From Nautilus pompilius (Eukaryota > Mollusca > Cephalopoda > Nautilida > Nautilidae): a DNA stretch of 64,000 bases. Below are positions 24,301-37,300 of the stretch, one piece after another. Each line of letters opens with the position of its first letter. The stretch's first letter is position 1. Location: contig JACATO010000329.1 in the NCBI GenBank assembly GCA_018389105.1, positions 1,467,501-1,531,500 on the forward strand, given 5' to 3'. The notes under the pieces were generated by a model. That model did no database searches and was not told the DNA's origin. It worked only from the letters and a program-made list of their open reading frames with translations. The translations under genes and the position numbers were made by a program.

Positions 24301-24980
24301 GATCTATAATAAAACTATTTCTTAGCCTCTTATTGAAAGCAAAGCAAACAGAATGTAAGTAGTTCGCCCATGTCTCCTTCCCAACCAAAATAAAAAAAGG
24401 TTAATGCTAGCATCTATTACGGTAATTAATTACATAACCCTTGAAATCTGTTACACTGATTGTTATGATTCCATAGGAAGTTCTCTTCTCGTCCGTCTTT
24501 GTTTGGGCTCATTCAGTAATAAAAAAATTCTTTTGTACAAATCCAAACACAAATAGATGAGAGAAAGAGAAAGAAGTTAATACTACTATTTCCCACCCCA
24601 GTGCACAAGAGTCAGAGTTGGCTAATAACATCATTTAAAGACAAAATAAAACAATTTTAATATTAAAGCTGGAATTTATAGTAGTAAATCACCACACGTA
24701 GGTGGTGTTAAATGTACAGTCAATCACGGGTTTAACAGCAGAGCTAAACAGGAAATACAGTAGTTAGTTCCCTTCTGGCATGGTTAGTGAATATAGGCAG
24801 CAAATAAACAATTACTACAGGTCTGGTATCACGTTCTGGAATTTACAACCGTCTACAGTATTTGACCAGCTGAAATGCGTCAGATTTTGAAGGTACAGTA
24901 ATCACATGACTGTGACAAGTTCTCTGGTAACCTACATGGTGCTTTGTTGGTGGTGTTTATCATTGGTCAAACAAAACAAG
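21311..24980. other. Intergenic region, no gene seen
   Basis: AT-rich with frequent A and T runs. The longest open frames (such as 22730-23047, minus) show no domain, signal peptide or splice logic. Part of the right-hand side may be distal 3' untranslated region of the striatin gene if a polyadenylation site further down is used; several TTTATT hexamers (minus-strand AATAAA) occur here. Confidence 0.55.
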
Positions 24981-24986
24981 TTTATT
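24981..24986 (-). terminator. Candidate striatin polyadenylation signal AATAAA
   Basis: TTTATT on the plus strand, AATAAA on the minus strand, about 845 bases after the striatin stop. It is the nearest canonical signal I find; an ATTAAA overlaps it. Unproven without transcripts. Confidence 0.35.
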
Positions 24987-25828
24987 TAATTTCTACAGTT
25001 TACACAAAAGGCTTTACATAACGTATGTACAAAGATGTATTAAACACATCATAGAATGCTAATTTTACCTATCAAAATATAATATTAATGATGATAATTA
25101 CAAATATTACAGGGATTTTTTTTCTTTTTTCTTCCTACTCTTGGAATAATGCATGGACTATCCCAGAATTAAATTATGTAGGAATTTTTGGAGCATGTAA
25201 ATTCTCAACAATGTCACTAGTCATAAAAAGGCATCGTTTCCACTGCTCACCTTATGTACAATTTGTTGTTGTTGTTTTACTGAAGAATAAATGCCACTGA
25301 TAATAATGATGTCATTTGATGTGATCACAACTGAGATATGAACAGCACATACTTGCATGGTAGGTATATTTAAATTACAATGCATACCATAACTGACCAT
25401 CCATCACACCTCATTCTGATTCTGGTCAGTTGCATAGTCCTTACAGTAATTTATAAGCCTACAGTACTGACCCCGTTCACAGTCCTTAAGGTCAGAAGTC
25501 ATCAATTTAGTTGCTCCCCAACACTGCTTCCATTTGATAGCTTGAAAATAAACATCTCAGGACAGATTCAACCCACCTACCCCAAGTAGTTTTTTTTACC
25601 TACTTTTGACCAAAAAAAACCAACAAAAAACAGAAATTTTTTTTAAAAAAAAAAAAAAAAGAGAGAGAGAGAAAAGATATCCAATGTTCGCACCCATGAA
25701 GCCTAAACTGACGCCTCGTTTGTAATGGCTAGAAAGAACAGGCATCGAGAGACAGAAACCGACCATGAGGAGGCAGCACAAACAGTCTGCTCAAACGAAC
25801 AGCACTAAGACTTCACAGCTCGTCTACT
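24987..25828 (-). other. Probable 3' untranslated region of the striatin gene
   Basis: Follows the stop codon directly on the minus strand. It contains a long A/T tract with an (AG)n run near 25635-25673 and no other gene. The end point is set only by the candidate signal near 24981. Confidence 0.4.
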
Positions 25829-28800
25829 TCACACAAACACCTTGGCTACTGCGTCAGCGCCCGCACTAGCAATGTACGGCTTGGATGGGTGGAAGGCTAC
25901 ATCATGAATGGACTCGTCAAATTTCTTGCGGTGTGATGTTATTTCCTGAACGCATGTTTTACTGTCTAAATTCCAAAGTCTAATGGAGCAGTCATGACCT
26001 GGAACAAAACAGAAACCAATTAGCATCTTTGATGGAAAGAACAAATCACCGACAGATTATCTTGTTTTTAAATAAATTCGTAATTGTTATACTACTTCAA
26101 AATTTACAAGCTGCCAAACAAGCAAAAATTCGGGCATAGACAAACAGACGGACATGGAGAGAGCTCTAATTAACCAGCAGGGCCCAGTTTGGACTGCTGC
26201 ACCAAGTAACCCAATTGTTCACAGCCTGATCCAAGGGAGAGAAAAAGAAAAGGGGTTTGATTTTACATTGCTATATTCTGAAGGAACACACAGACATTAG
26301 TTGTAATTATAGCTTGATCAATCTCACTTAAAAAGAAATATTTTAAAGACAAATAAATAATATGAAAACAAGTGAAATTTCCGTTTACAACTACAAAAAC
26401 ACGCTTATAATATATGAAGTCAATGATTTCTTGGTGGAAATGGCTGCATAATACTGACTGACAAGATCAATAACGTAAATTAGAATCCCAAATGTATCTA
26501 GGTTTGCCTTTATAATTTTGTGCAATATTAATAAATAAATAAATATAAACACACACAAGAATAAAAGTTGAAAGTCATTTTATATTTCATTATTTAAATA
26601 TGCATGTTTCTTTGTGCATACGGTAGTGACCAAATATACAAGAATGTGAATAAAACTATTGCAATTTGAATTCTTTAATCCAATAAGCCAAAGAACATGG
26701 CATTTAAATAAAGATAAACTTCCAGATAAATGAAGTATTTTCAGATGGCATCAGCCACTTTCTACAGAACATCACATTTAAGGAAGTACCCGATTTTAAT
26801 AAGCAACTCTGGAATAGAACGTATGATTAATCAAAACCTGTCTTTAGCAAAATTACGATGACACACATAAGTAGGATTTCAATTCAAGCCTAAATAAGAA
26901 ACAAGTCAGCAATATTTTTGGTATTTGTTAACTTCTGCAGACTAAAGCTATTGCTTTGCAGGAATACTGTAAATTCAAGCATCTTTTTCTGCCTAAACCT
27001 TTGACTGGCAATGGACAACATTGAAAAAATTCAGAATGTGTTCTCTGTATTTTCAACACTTGTATCATAATTTGTTAAAAATATCTGGTGTTCATTTTTA
27101 TTAATGCTATAGCATAATTCTATTTACTGCAAGTATGAAAATAAAAAAAAAATTGTACACAGAACTGATGTAGCCAAGGTTAACAGTAGGTGTCCAATGA
27201 AATAGCTTGTAGTTACCTATGCATGGTTATAATCTTTAGGAGTTTTGATAGAAAATCAATCAGGGCACCAGTTAATTTTTTTTTTTTATTGTGCATAATG
27301 TAAAGAGACTGCTGGTATGAGATAGCTTGCAAAAGCTCTAAGTAATAGAATAATAATTAAATGTACAGCAGTGGCATAAATCATGAAAATAACGTTAGTC
27401 CTAAGCTAAGCTTTTGTGGGAGTGTCAACCTTAATCTGCAGGACATAAGAAGCCATCATGGCCTATTTATGTTTCTTAAGCTGTTTCACACTACTACTAA
27501 TCAACCCCATTGTTGGAATTTGACTTCTTGCCCTGCACTCTCACACTCAAAAGATATATATATATATACACACACACTTTCATACACTTCCTTAAAAAAA
27601 AATTGCTTCTCAATGATAAAACGCTTCATTTGAAAGTTCACAAATTACACTATCGTGCAACACAACAGCACACACCTAATGATAAAGTGGCACTGGAGAT
27701 TCGAGAAAGCTGCTGAGTGCAGCTTGCTTGGATGTGAGAGTGGTTGAGACAAGTTTGAGACCAAAGGCATCATGCAAGACATGAGGAAGGGGTAAATCTG
27801 CCAGGGGTCACAGTGTAGATGAGTCCTTTCCCAGTATTCTTCTTCAAGGTCACAATGTCCAATATCTTATAAGCAGTATCGTTTCTTAAAATGAGACCAT
27901 GCATGGCAACAACAAAGCATTTTACCAGCAAGATGGTGCTCCCCTGCATTTTGACAGATGTGGCTTGCATCTTCGAATGAACACTTTACTGGGAGGTGGA
28001 TGATGGACATGGACCATCAACCCCAATAAAATTGTCGATTCTTTGATCACCATGTGAATGTCAATTTTGAACACATTGTATGCAGCAGCACTTTTCATCC
28101 AAAAATCCATTATACAAAAAAATAAACATGCCCCCCCCCAACTCATATTCATCCATCATTCGATATCACCACCATGATTTCAGTGTCAGAGTTTCAATGA
28201 ATTGCCACTAACACACGAGTTTTGCTTCATTTTCCAATTAGGTCCAACAAAAGTCTTCTTGGTTTTTATATTGTTAATTTGGGGTTCATTTTTTGAGTGC
28301 TTGTGAAGGTGCATGTAGATAAGTTATACATCATTTTGTAGCGCGTGCTTTGGCATACATTATGCAAAACCTACCTTTTTAAAAATCATAAATGGATATT
28401 TGTTTCAGGGTTCTGAGTGAAGCATGGACAGAAAAGTTTTTCCACGAGTTCAAACCAGGCCACTCATAGCATTAAGCATGAGGCGAAAACACAGCAAATG
28501 AGCACACAGTACAACGATGGTTTGCAAAGTTTCAATCAGGAGATGTGAGCCTCAATGATAAGGAATGTAGTGGACGTCCTTCCGGCTGTGATGACAACCA
28601 TCTGAAAGCCTCAGTTGAAGCTGATCCAAGGAAAACAGTGCGAGAAACTGCTGGAGAGCTTGATGTAAGTACTGCAGCTGTTTCCCAGCATCTTGATGCA
28701 ATCGGCAAGGTGAAAAACCTTGAAATGTAGGTGCCCAACAAGTTGAATAAACAACAACAAAATCGTTGATTGGAGATCTGCTCTTCGCTTATCATAAGAA

Positions 28801-29944
28801 ACAAAAACTATCACAGCTGAAAGGTACTTTCATGAATTAAACGTTGTTCATCAGAAACTCTCCCAATGACAACTAGCATTGGTCAATTGAAAAGGCCAAA
28901 AGCTGCTCCACGACAATGCTTGTCTTCATGACTCTTCAGAAACTGAACACGTTTGGGTACGAAGTTCTCCCTCACCCAGCCTATTCACCAGACCTTTCTC
29001 CCACAAACTACCACCTTTTCAAACACCTTCCTCCATATGAAATCCTTCTCCAACCAAGCAGCAAATGAAACTGCCTTCCAACAGTTTATTGACTCCAGAA
29101 ATCCAGATTTTTTTCAAAATGGTATAAATGCGCATTTAACTCGTTGGCAGAAGTACAATGATTGTAATGGAACTAACTTTGATTAATAAACATCATGTTC
29201 AGAAACAATGTGAAGTCTCATTGTGGTAAAAAAACCAACAAAACTTTTGTAACAACCTAATACATCAAACTCTTAGTAATTCACAAACTCCATTAGCATC
29301 CAACTGTCTCAGTCACATGCCAAATTGAATTGAAATTAGCAACACCTTTATTGATTGGTGCAGTTTTCACTCTGACATCTGCAGCCGTTGCTTCACCATG
29401 TGGTGCTGTGGTTGGTAGTAGATGTGTCCTGGTTGCTTACAAGCCACATTTTACTTGATTATCTTGCAATAATGGCCGGTACAGCACTTTATTATACAAT
29501 ACATGTGTATAAAGTGTACTTATTAACGATTATTTGGGTGACAAATCATGCTTTGTAATACAGCTTATGTGATATCCATTAACCAGAAATACCACTTATT
29601 CAGAACACCCCTGGTCCAGATCATTCTGCACAAAAGAGGATGTTCTACTGTCTCGTGTTTAAGGTATCTGTTGTATAAAGCAAAAATTCCATCTAGCAAT
29701 GTCTTTGTTTACTAGGCTACAGAAAAGGTCACACATCTTTTTGAGACACCCCGTATGTCAGCTCTAATACAAAAGGTGCCAACTCCATGTGTATCCTAGT
29801 AGAACACAGGCAAAAAATTTGAAGGCAGACCATAAAAAGGTGAGAGATTTCTATGAAAGGATGGAGAAGCAGCAAATGAACTCTAGGGGCAAGCATCACC
29901 AGGAAATTCTGACAATGAGGCTACGAATAGTGGATTTGGGAGAA

Positions 29945-29978
<34 letters not shown>

Positions 29979-31352
29979 ATTTCAGAAAGGAATTACCAGG
30001 TGAATTTTTGGAGAGATTTTATTCCAAAGAAGGCATCAAAAAAGGAAACAATCTAATTTCATCATTAAAAAAAGTTGGAAAGATCTAGCAAATGTAGTAG
30101 TGATGTATTTTAAAAACTTGTTTACCTTCGAGGAATTGTGAACAGACAAACAGTGGCAACTGCCTAACCACAAAAACTGGTCAGATGATGAGAGTGGGAG
30201 TAAACAATGCTTTCTTAAAGCTCTAGTATGATCTCAGGACATAACTGCTCGTAAAAAAATATGTTACTGTGCTCCACTGGGCCACCATCAATCCACTAGC
30301 AAAATTTTTAAAATTATTTTGCTTAGACTGAAGCATGTATCTGTCGGATTAGAACACAAACCAAACCAAGGCCTTTAACACAACATTTGCCAGAGCTACA
30401 CCCGATACTTACTTCCTGATAGAAGATACAAGCCATTGGGATCAACAGCTAAACTAGTTACTGCATCTAGATGGGCCACCATCGAATGCACCATTTTTCC
30501 TTGAAAATAAAAAAAGTTTTTTTTTTTTAATTTGAAACTTTTCAATTCTCTCTACATCCAAAGTTATTGGAACAAATTTAAATACAAGAGACCAAAAGTC
30601 TCTCCTGTCATCTCTTCTTGCTGCAAAATATATTTTAAAATAGTATCATCAATATTCGGTACATTTAGAAAAAAATAACAGACAGACAGACTTAAATTAA
30701 TCTTCCTTTTCTTGCTGTATGAGAAAAATTTCAATACACAATAACTTCGGGGGGGGTTTTTGTTGTTGTTGTTGTTGTTGTTTACTTTTCTTGCTATAAA
30801 TTCCTTTATTAACTAAAAAAGTATTTTTTTAAAACAATGAAATGAAACTTTGCATAGTTTGTTTTTAATATATTACAAAAGTAGTAATGAGAGTGTGAAT
30901 TAGTTTGAGAGAAACAGAAAACAAACCTACCTGTATGGTTGTCAAAAAACCTGATATGTCTGTCTTCGTGTGCTGTAATTGTTATTGGCAGTGTTGGATG
31001 ATTTACAACTTGGTTAATTTGATTATTTATACTATTATCTGTTGAAAAAAAAAAATAGTAGTATAATGACAGGTGAATGATCAACTTACAATACATATAG
31101 TGCATAATAAAATTAGTTGAGCACTGAAAAACATCAATACAAAATTTAAACTATGTTCAGCATAGGTTTGTTAATACAGATTAGATTGCAATAGAAATTA
31201 TAGCATGTAACAACAGCTGTGAAGTTGAAACCATAAAATTAAAATAACACAGATTTGTTAAAAATTGGCATTACAAAATATTCAGTGATGGTTATTTCCT
31301 TGAATTGTTACAGAACAAGCAAATTAAGATACACAGTGAGCCATATCATGAA

Positions 31353-31391
<39 letters not shown>

Positions 31392-34300
31392 GACATGCCT
31401 TAACGCGTGGGAGTCAGACTGAGTGAGGATCGTCCACTATCGCAAGGATGGCTATGGAAGGAACAGAATCTGGAAAAAAATGTAGGCAGTACAATATTAA
31501 GGGGAGTTGGGGATGTTCCAATCAACTGGCAAAGTGGGAGAGTAATATGGTCAAAAAAGAGCTACCCACGAAAATGGTTTCCAGCCTGTGGTCACCGATA
31601 GACAATGCAAGATCTCACAGACCAGCTTAACAATTCCAAAGGAGCTGCTGCCAAGAACATTTTCCCAACAACAGCAAAGCTACTGCTGCATAGAAACCTC
31701 TTCTAAAAGAGTGGGCAGCAAGGCTGAAATGAGCCACAAAGTTTAATAACTAAACACTGAAAAACTCTTTTCCAACGAGTCAGTTGTTCAAATTATTTTG
31801 CAGCTAAAGGCAGGTTTTTGTGCAAAGGGGGGAAAGAGAAGCTACACCAAAACTGCATTGTTTCTGCTGCCAAAACATGGGGTGGAAGGAAAATCAATGT
31901 TTGAGGCTGTTATGATAGAGTCAAAAAGAAAGCCTACCGTCACTGTGCTATACCCCACGGAAGAGCCTAGCTATACACACCTTAGACTACTCAAACACCA
32001 AAGTATAAGAAAAAAAGAAGTGACTGTTATTAATCAAGTGACACTGAGGTGGTTATCGTTGCAAAAAAAAAGATTTAAAATTACAGATAAGCTACTAAGC
32101 CAGGGCTCTCACTGTGCTACAATAATTCACAATAAACAATCACAAAGATTTTAAATGCATACCTTTTCAGTTTCTATGAGGTAGCGAACTGCTATTTCGC
32201 AAACAGTAGAAACATCACTGATAGTGAGTGACAAGTATTGTATATAATTGCTTTCCTTGCCAAAAATATGTAAACAGAAATAATTAATTACCATAAATGT
32301 TGCTTTTTTTTCCTTTTTCTCTCTCTCAGAAATATACTGGGGAAAAGCAACAATGGCAATTGAGTATCCTGTTCCGCATGAGAAAAATCTATAATCATTT
32401 ATTAAAATGGAAATAACATTTTATTATAGCAAGCTTGAAAGATACATATTTTTGTTATTGTTTTTAACCCTATAGATGATGAGTGCATGAATTTTCAAAT
32501 TAGGAACATAACCAATGTAAGTACCAGCCATCTGGAAACCATACTTTAAATATCTTCTAGCCCACTAAATGCTACAAGCTTGCACCTGCACTTGGTCGGA
32601 GTTACAAATAGCATAGTAACCATAGCTCCCATTATTAAACACAAGTGTACTTATGATGTCAGGCTGGATGACTGGTTCATGAAAACCCCTCTTTCAAGTC
32701 GACCATATCACACGGCTATCTCTATGCTAACTAAAAGCAAGCTAAGGAAATATGAAAAGGAAGGAGATGCAGAAAAAAGTCAATCACACAACAAATAAGA
32801 AAAAACGATAGAGACAATTTTTTGTTAGATTGTGTATCATAAATTATTCTGAATTAGTTGTTCCAGCTTCACTTGTACTTTGAGAAACTTTGCTATTTCC
32901 CTTCAAAAAGGGAGGTAACTAGTCTTTCTGACTACAAAATTTAGTACTTGGGGTGATTTTTCGATTTCACATCACATACAATCATTACAAGTACAAGCTA
33001 AGTCAGTTTTACAGATATTGCACTTAATAAAAAGGTCCCCTTTTCCATGACAGACTGAGATATGGCAAGAATTTCTTGAATGGCTGTCTGTAACAGTGCA
33101 CTGTTTACTCCTGGGTGGTGCTGCAATTTCTGAGCTTATTCACAGGTTTGTCATTTTGCATTCTTTTAATACAATAGTTGTTAAGGTTAACTTAAAAACA
33201 GAGAACTAAAAGAAATATTTTAATAATAATAATAATTTTAAAAAAAAAAAGATTAAAGCATCCATAAGAATACAAATTAATCCCATTTTGACCATATAGC
33301 ATCAAACCCACAAAGGTAAGGGTCCAGAAAGTCTTCAGCAGGTTACAGCAATGGTAAAAATTATTGCCCGTTTTCTTTTTACATTTGAGTGCACACCACG
33401 CGTGTTATAACGTACAAATGTATTATTTTTAACACAAGAAAACCAATGGAGCACTCTGTACTAAACCATCCTTAGTACCGTATTTCATTGAATAGGGCGG
33501 CACCGCCTTATTTTTTCAATCTCCTCAAAATGTCTCAAAAACTGCCGACCTATTCAAAGGTGCAGCACTATTCAGGGTGCCGCTGTATATTTCAATCTCC
33601 TCTCAAATCAAATTTTGCTCATTTATTGTGGTTTAGCATCGGGACAGAATAGACACATTACGGTAGCACAAATATCTCCTCCAAATCACTCTCTTCGTTT
33701 TCTTCTTTCTCTCTCGGCGTAGGCTAGAGTCTCGCTCGTCATCGCCCTTTCTTTCAGCAGCTGCAATCCAGCCTGGCACTCGCCATCACTACTGAAGACG
33801 TGAATGAAATTGTCCTCACTGCCATCGACAATGTTGGTAATGCCACAAACTTTGAATGATTTTGCAATCATTTCTTCGTCCAGATTGTCCCAGGCGTCCA
33901 CAATCCAATGCAAGTAGACTTCCATGGGCGGCGCCTGCATGTTGCCCGCTGGTGTGTAGCTCTTCTCAGCAGTGGTCATCCAATCCTCGTACATGTTGTG
34001 AATTCGCTTAATTTCATTCAGTCGTTTTGTGGCAATAAAAGAAGTAAACAAGCTCCGCAATCGGTGTCAAACAGATTAGAAGCACCACACCTGGTGCCAG
34101 AGATACACAAACGCCACACTACTACTTTCCAACACTTTAGAAGAAAACAACAACAAAGTTAGTGAAAAGAGACACGTTCACACCGCCATGCACTGCCTTT
34201 AAAAACACTTGTAATGAATTGAATAACCTGGCATGCCGCCCAAATCAGAGGTGCCGCCTTATTATTTCAATGCACCTTCACCCTGCCGCCCTGTTCAAAG

Positions 34301-37300
34301 GTGCAGCGGTATTCAAGAGTGCCGCCCTGATCAATGAAATACGGTATATTAATTTCTTGTGGAGATGCCTCTGTCAACTAACAGAATGGCAAACTTTAGA
34401 AAAAATCTGGGCTCACATCGTTGTGATTACAGAATATTATTTTAGCAAATGAATACACAATAATTCTGGCCACCACTATAGTAAACCTGGACAAATCATT
34501 ACCTGTTTTCTAGTTGACCCCCACCCAGAGACAACATTTATCCATTTGTAATTTTTATCTCAATTTATGAAGAATTTAAGAAAGTAATATAAAATAAGAA
34601 AATAGTAAGGACATTTGAAGGCAGTGCGTGCACGTATGTTAGGGAGGGGAAACAACAGAAGACGAACCTGAATTTTGCTTGGTTTCTAGTTTTAAAACTT
34701 GTTTTCCTGTCTCTATATCAAAAATGTACGTATTAGATGAAGTATAGGAGGCCACCATCTGACTTGGATCACAACGTACAAAATCAACTGAGGTTGGCAC
34801 ACCTTCATCTGAAAAGGCACAAAAAAAAAAACAGAAAACAGAACAAAAAAAATTTTAAAAATGAGAGATGATATCACCTGAAAATGAGAATAAGGAACAA
34901 AGGCCTGGGAGATACTGGTAACTGAAGTAGGAAGATAAATGGCTCTCCGTGCATGCCCGAGTGTTCCAAACCAGTCTAGACATCCATAAGCATGGCCATT
35001 TTAAGCTATGTTCGTTCTTGAATTTCTACCTTTGAACTTCCTGATGTGATTTAAAAACAATTTTCGCCACTGCATTTTACTAAGTTTTGAACCAATCTAC
35101 AGGTAATTAATTAGTGTTTATCTTGCTTTGAGCATAAACTTAAAATGAAACATGATCATTCACTGACCATCTGTGTTGTAGCAGTGGAGCTACATGTCTG
35201 ACTATTAATGCAGTTCATACTTTGACTATCATCCCCCCCACTGTAGTGATTTTAGCTTTGTCAAACAGACTGGTAAAATTTCAAACAGTTGTTATCTCTG
35301 AAACAAAGCAAGCAAGCAGATAACAGCGCCACAACAGTTTAAGCGAAGCCCCCCCCTAATTCTAAACACCTTTTAAAAGGAAGAGTTTTGTACAAAGGCA
35401 TAAACCAAATATGAAAGATAGAGGGAGGGGAGAACAAGTGTCTATTATTAAGTATTTTAGTTGAAGATGACTTCAGATAACAGGGCCACAACAACTTAAG
35501 TGAAATCTGCAAGCACAATACGCAAGCTTACCTGTGGCCACTTTAAACACAGACAGCAGTGAATTTTTGCTACCTGGACTCCACAACCTAACAGTGCCAT
35601 CTGCTGAACAAGATAACAGCTGCGATTTTGAACTATGAATTGACAAACCCCATACTGCATCGGTGTGGGCAACAAGTGTATCCTGAAGAACGTTGGGATC
35701 TGGAAGAGAAATGGAGTCATTCTCTGACTGTTCTGTAAGTTATACAATTCACAATGGAGTTTTCATTTCAATCTTCTTTAAGGAAAAAAAAGACAAACAA
35801 AAACATATTGCAGTTTATAGATAAAACTCTTCTTTTCCTCTCCTTATTAATCTCACACAAATAAAGGTTGACTTAGAGGGAAAACATCTTATCCTATATA
35901 ACTTCATCAATATAGAAAGCATCTATAAGGAATGTCAGCCAAGTGTAATACAGACTCTATGACGACTGTAGATTTATTGTAAATCCATCATCTAATTCCC
36001 CCCAAAAAAATTTGAGGCAAAAAAAAAGCAAATCACTAAATGAATGTCCTTACAAAAAACTTCCAGTTCTTGGTTTTCAATGCACAATTGCTTAGTAGTA
36101 ACAACTTTTTCTAACTACATCCTTGTGAGAGTACAAAACTACCACTCCAACACTGCACCTTGATTAATCAGCAGTCAGCACCAATTGACACTATTACGGT
36201 TTACTTTGGATTTCCATTATAAACGTTATTTTCAATGTGTGACAGTTGAGTAAGACAGTTATAACTGGCAAACATTATTTGCACATTAATGGCAAGAAAA
36301 GATGCATTTTCATCCCATAACTACTTAACTATTATTATTATTATCATCATCATCATCATCATCATGGATGACTTCAAAAGTTTCAGGAGCTTGGATGCTT
36401 AAACAATCAGAACCTACAGTGAAAGTAGTATTTTTTGTTGTGACTTTGGCACCCATAAACTTCAGAAGCACTATGGGATGGTAAAAAATAAACCCTTTAT
36501 AGGATAACATACTCACCAAATGAATCATAGGGATCGATATTTGAGCTAGGTATAGTCCAACATCGGATTGTGGAATCAACGCCACCACTAAAGCACTGCT
36601 CCCCGCTCATGCTAACAGCAAGACACAGAACAGAACCAATATGGGCCCGAAAAGTGTACACAGGTTCAACGTCAACAGATGCTGCCCTAAAATGACAAAA
36701 ATCAACTTCACAAGCTGGCTCCAAAAATAACTTCTTGCAATTGTCTATCCTTTCTTGGATCTATCCTGGTCAATCAAATGTACAGAATTTACTTCCCGTA
36801 CACCCCCCCCCTTTGATCAAGTTTTCGAATTTAGATAAATCAATAAACTCATGTATAACAAGTCTCTAGAGAGATCAGCAGCCTTTGTCGTTTTTCATTC
36901 AAGCTGCTAGAATAGGATATTGTGTGTCTTAAACAAAAAAACAAGTCTGTTTGGTTTCAAGAAGTCACTTGAGATATTCTCTTGCATGCCTTTATTCTGC
37001 AAAGACAAACATGGAAAAAAACCACTGAAGCAATGGTTTATTCCAAGTGATCACTCTGTGCGAAAAGCCTGGTAACTCTGTAATAGGTGCACAGCTTTTA
37101 GCCCTTTCTCCTTCAGGAATGCAATATTTAACATGCACACATGTTCAGGTAATTTCCAAGAGGGCTGCACAAAATGCATTTACCTGATTAAAGTCAATAA
37201 AAAACAAAAATGTTATGGAATGATTCAAATAGAACCAATGACTTAGCACACAGTTTAGTAATCCAAGCAAAAAGGAAATATGTCCAGAAAACTAATAGAA

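Noticed and set aside
29789..30088. 99-codon frame with a lysine run
   Set aside because: The lysines come from a 30-base poly(A) tract. No family resemblance.
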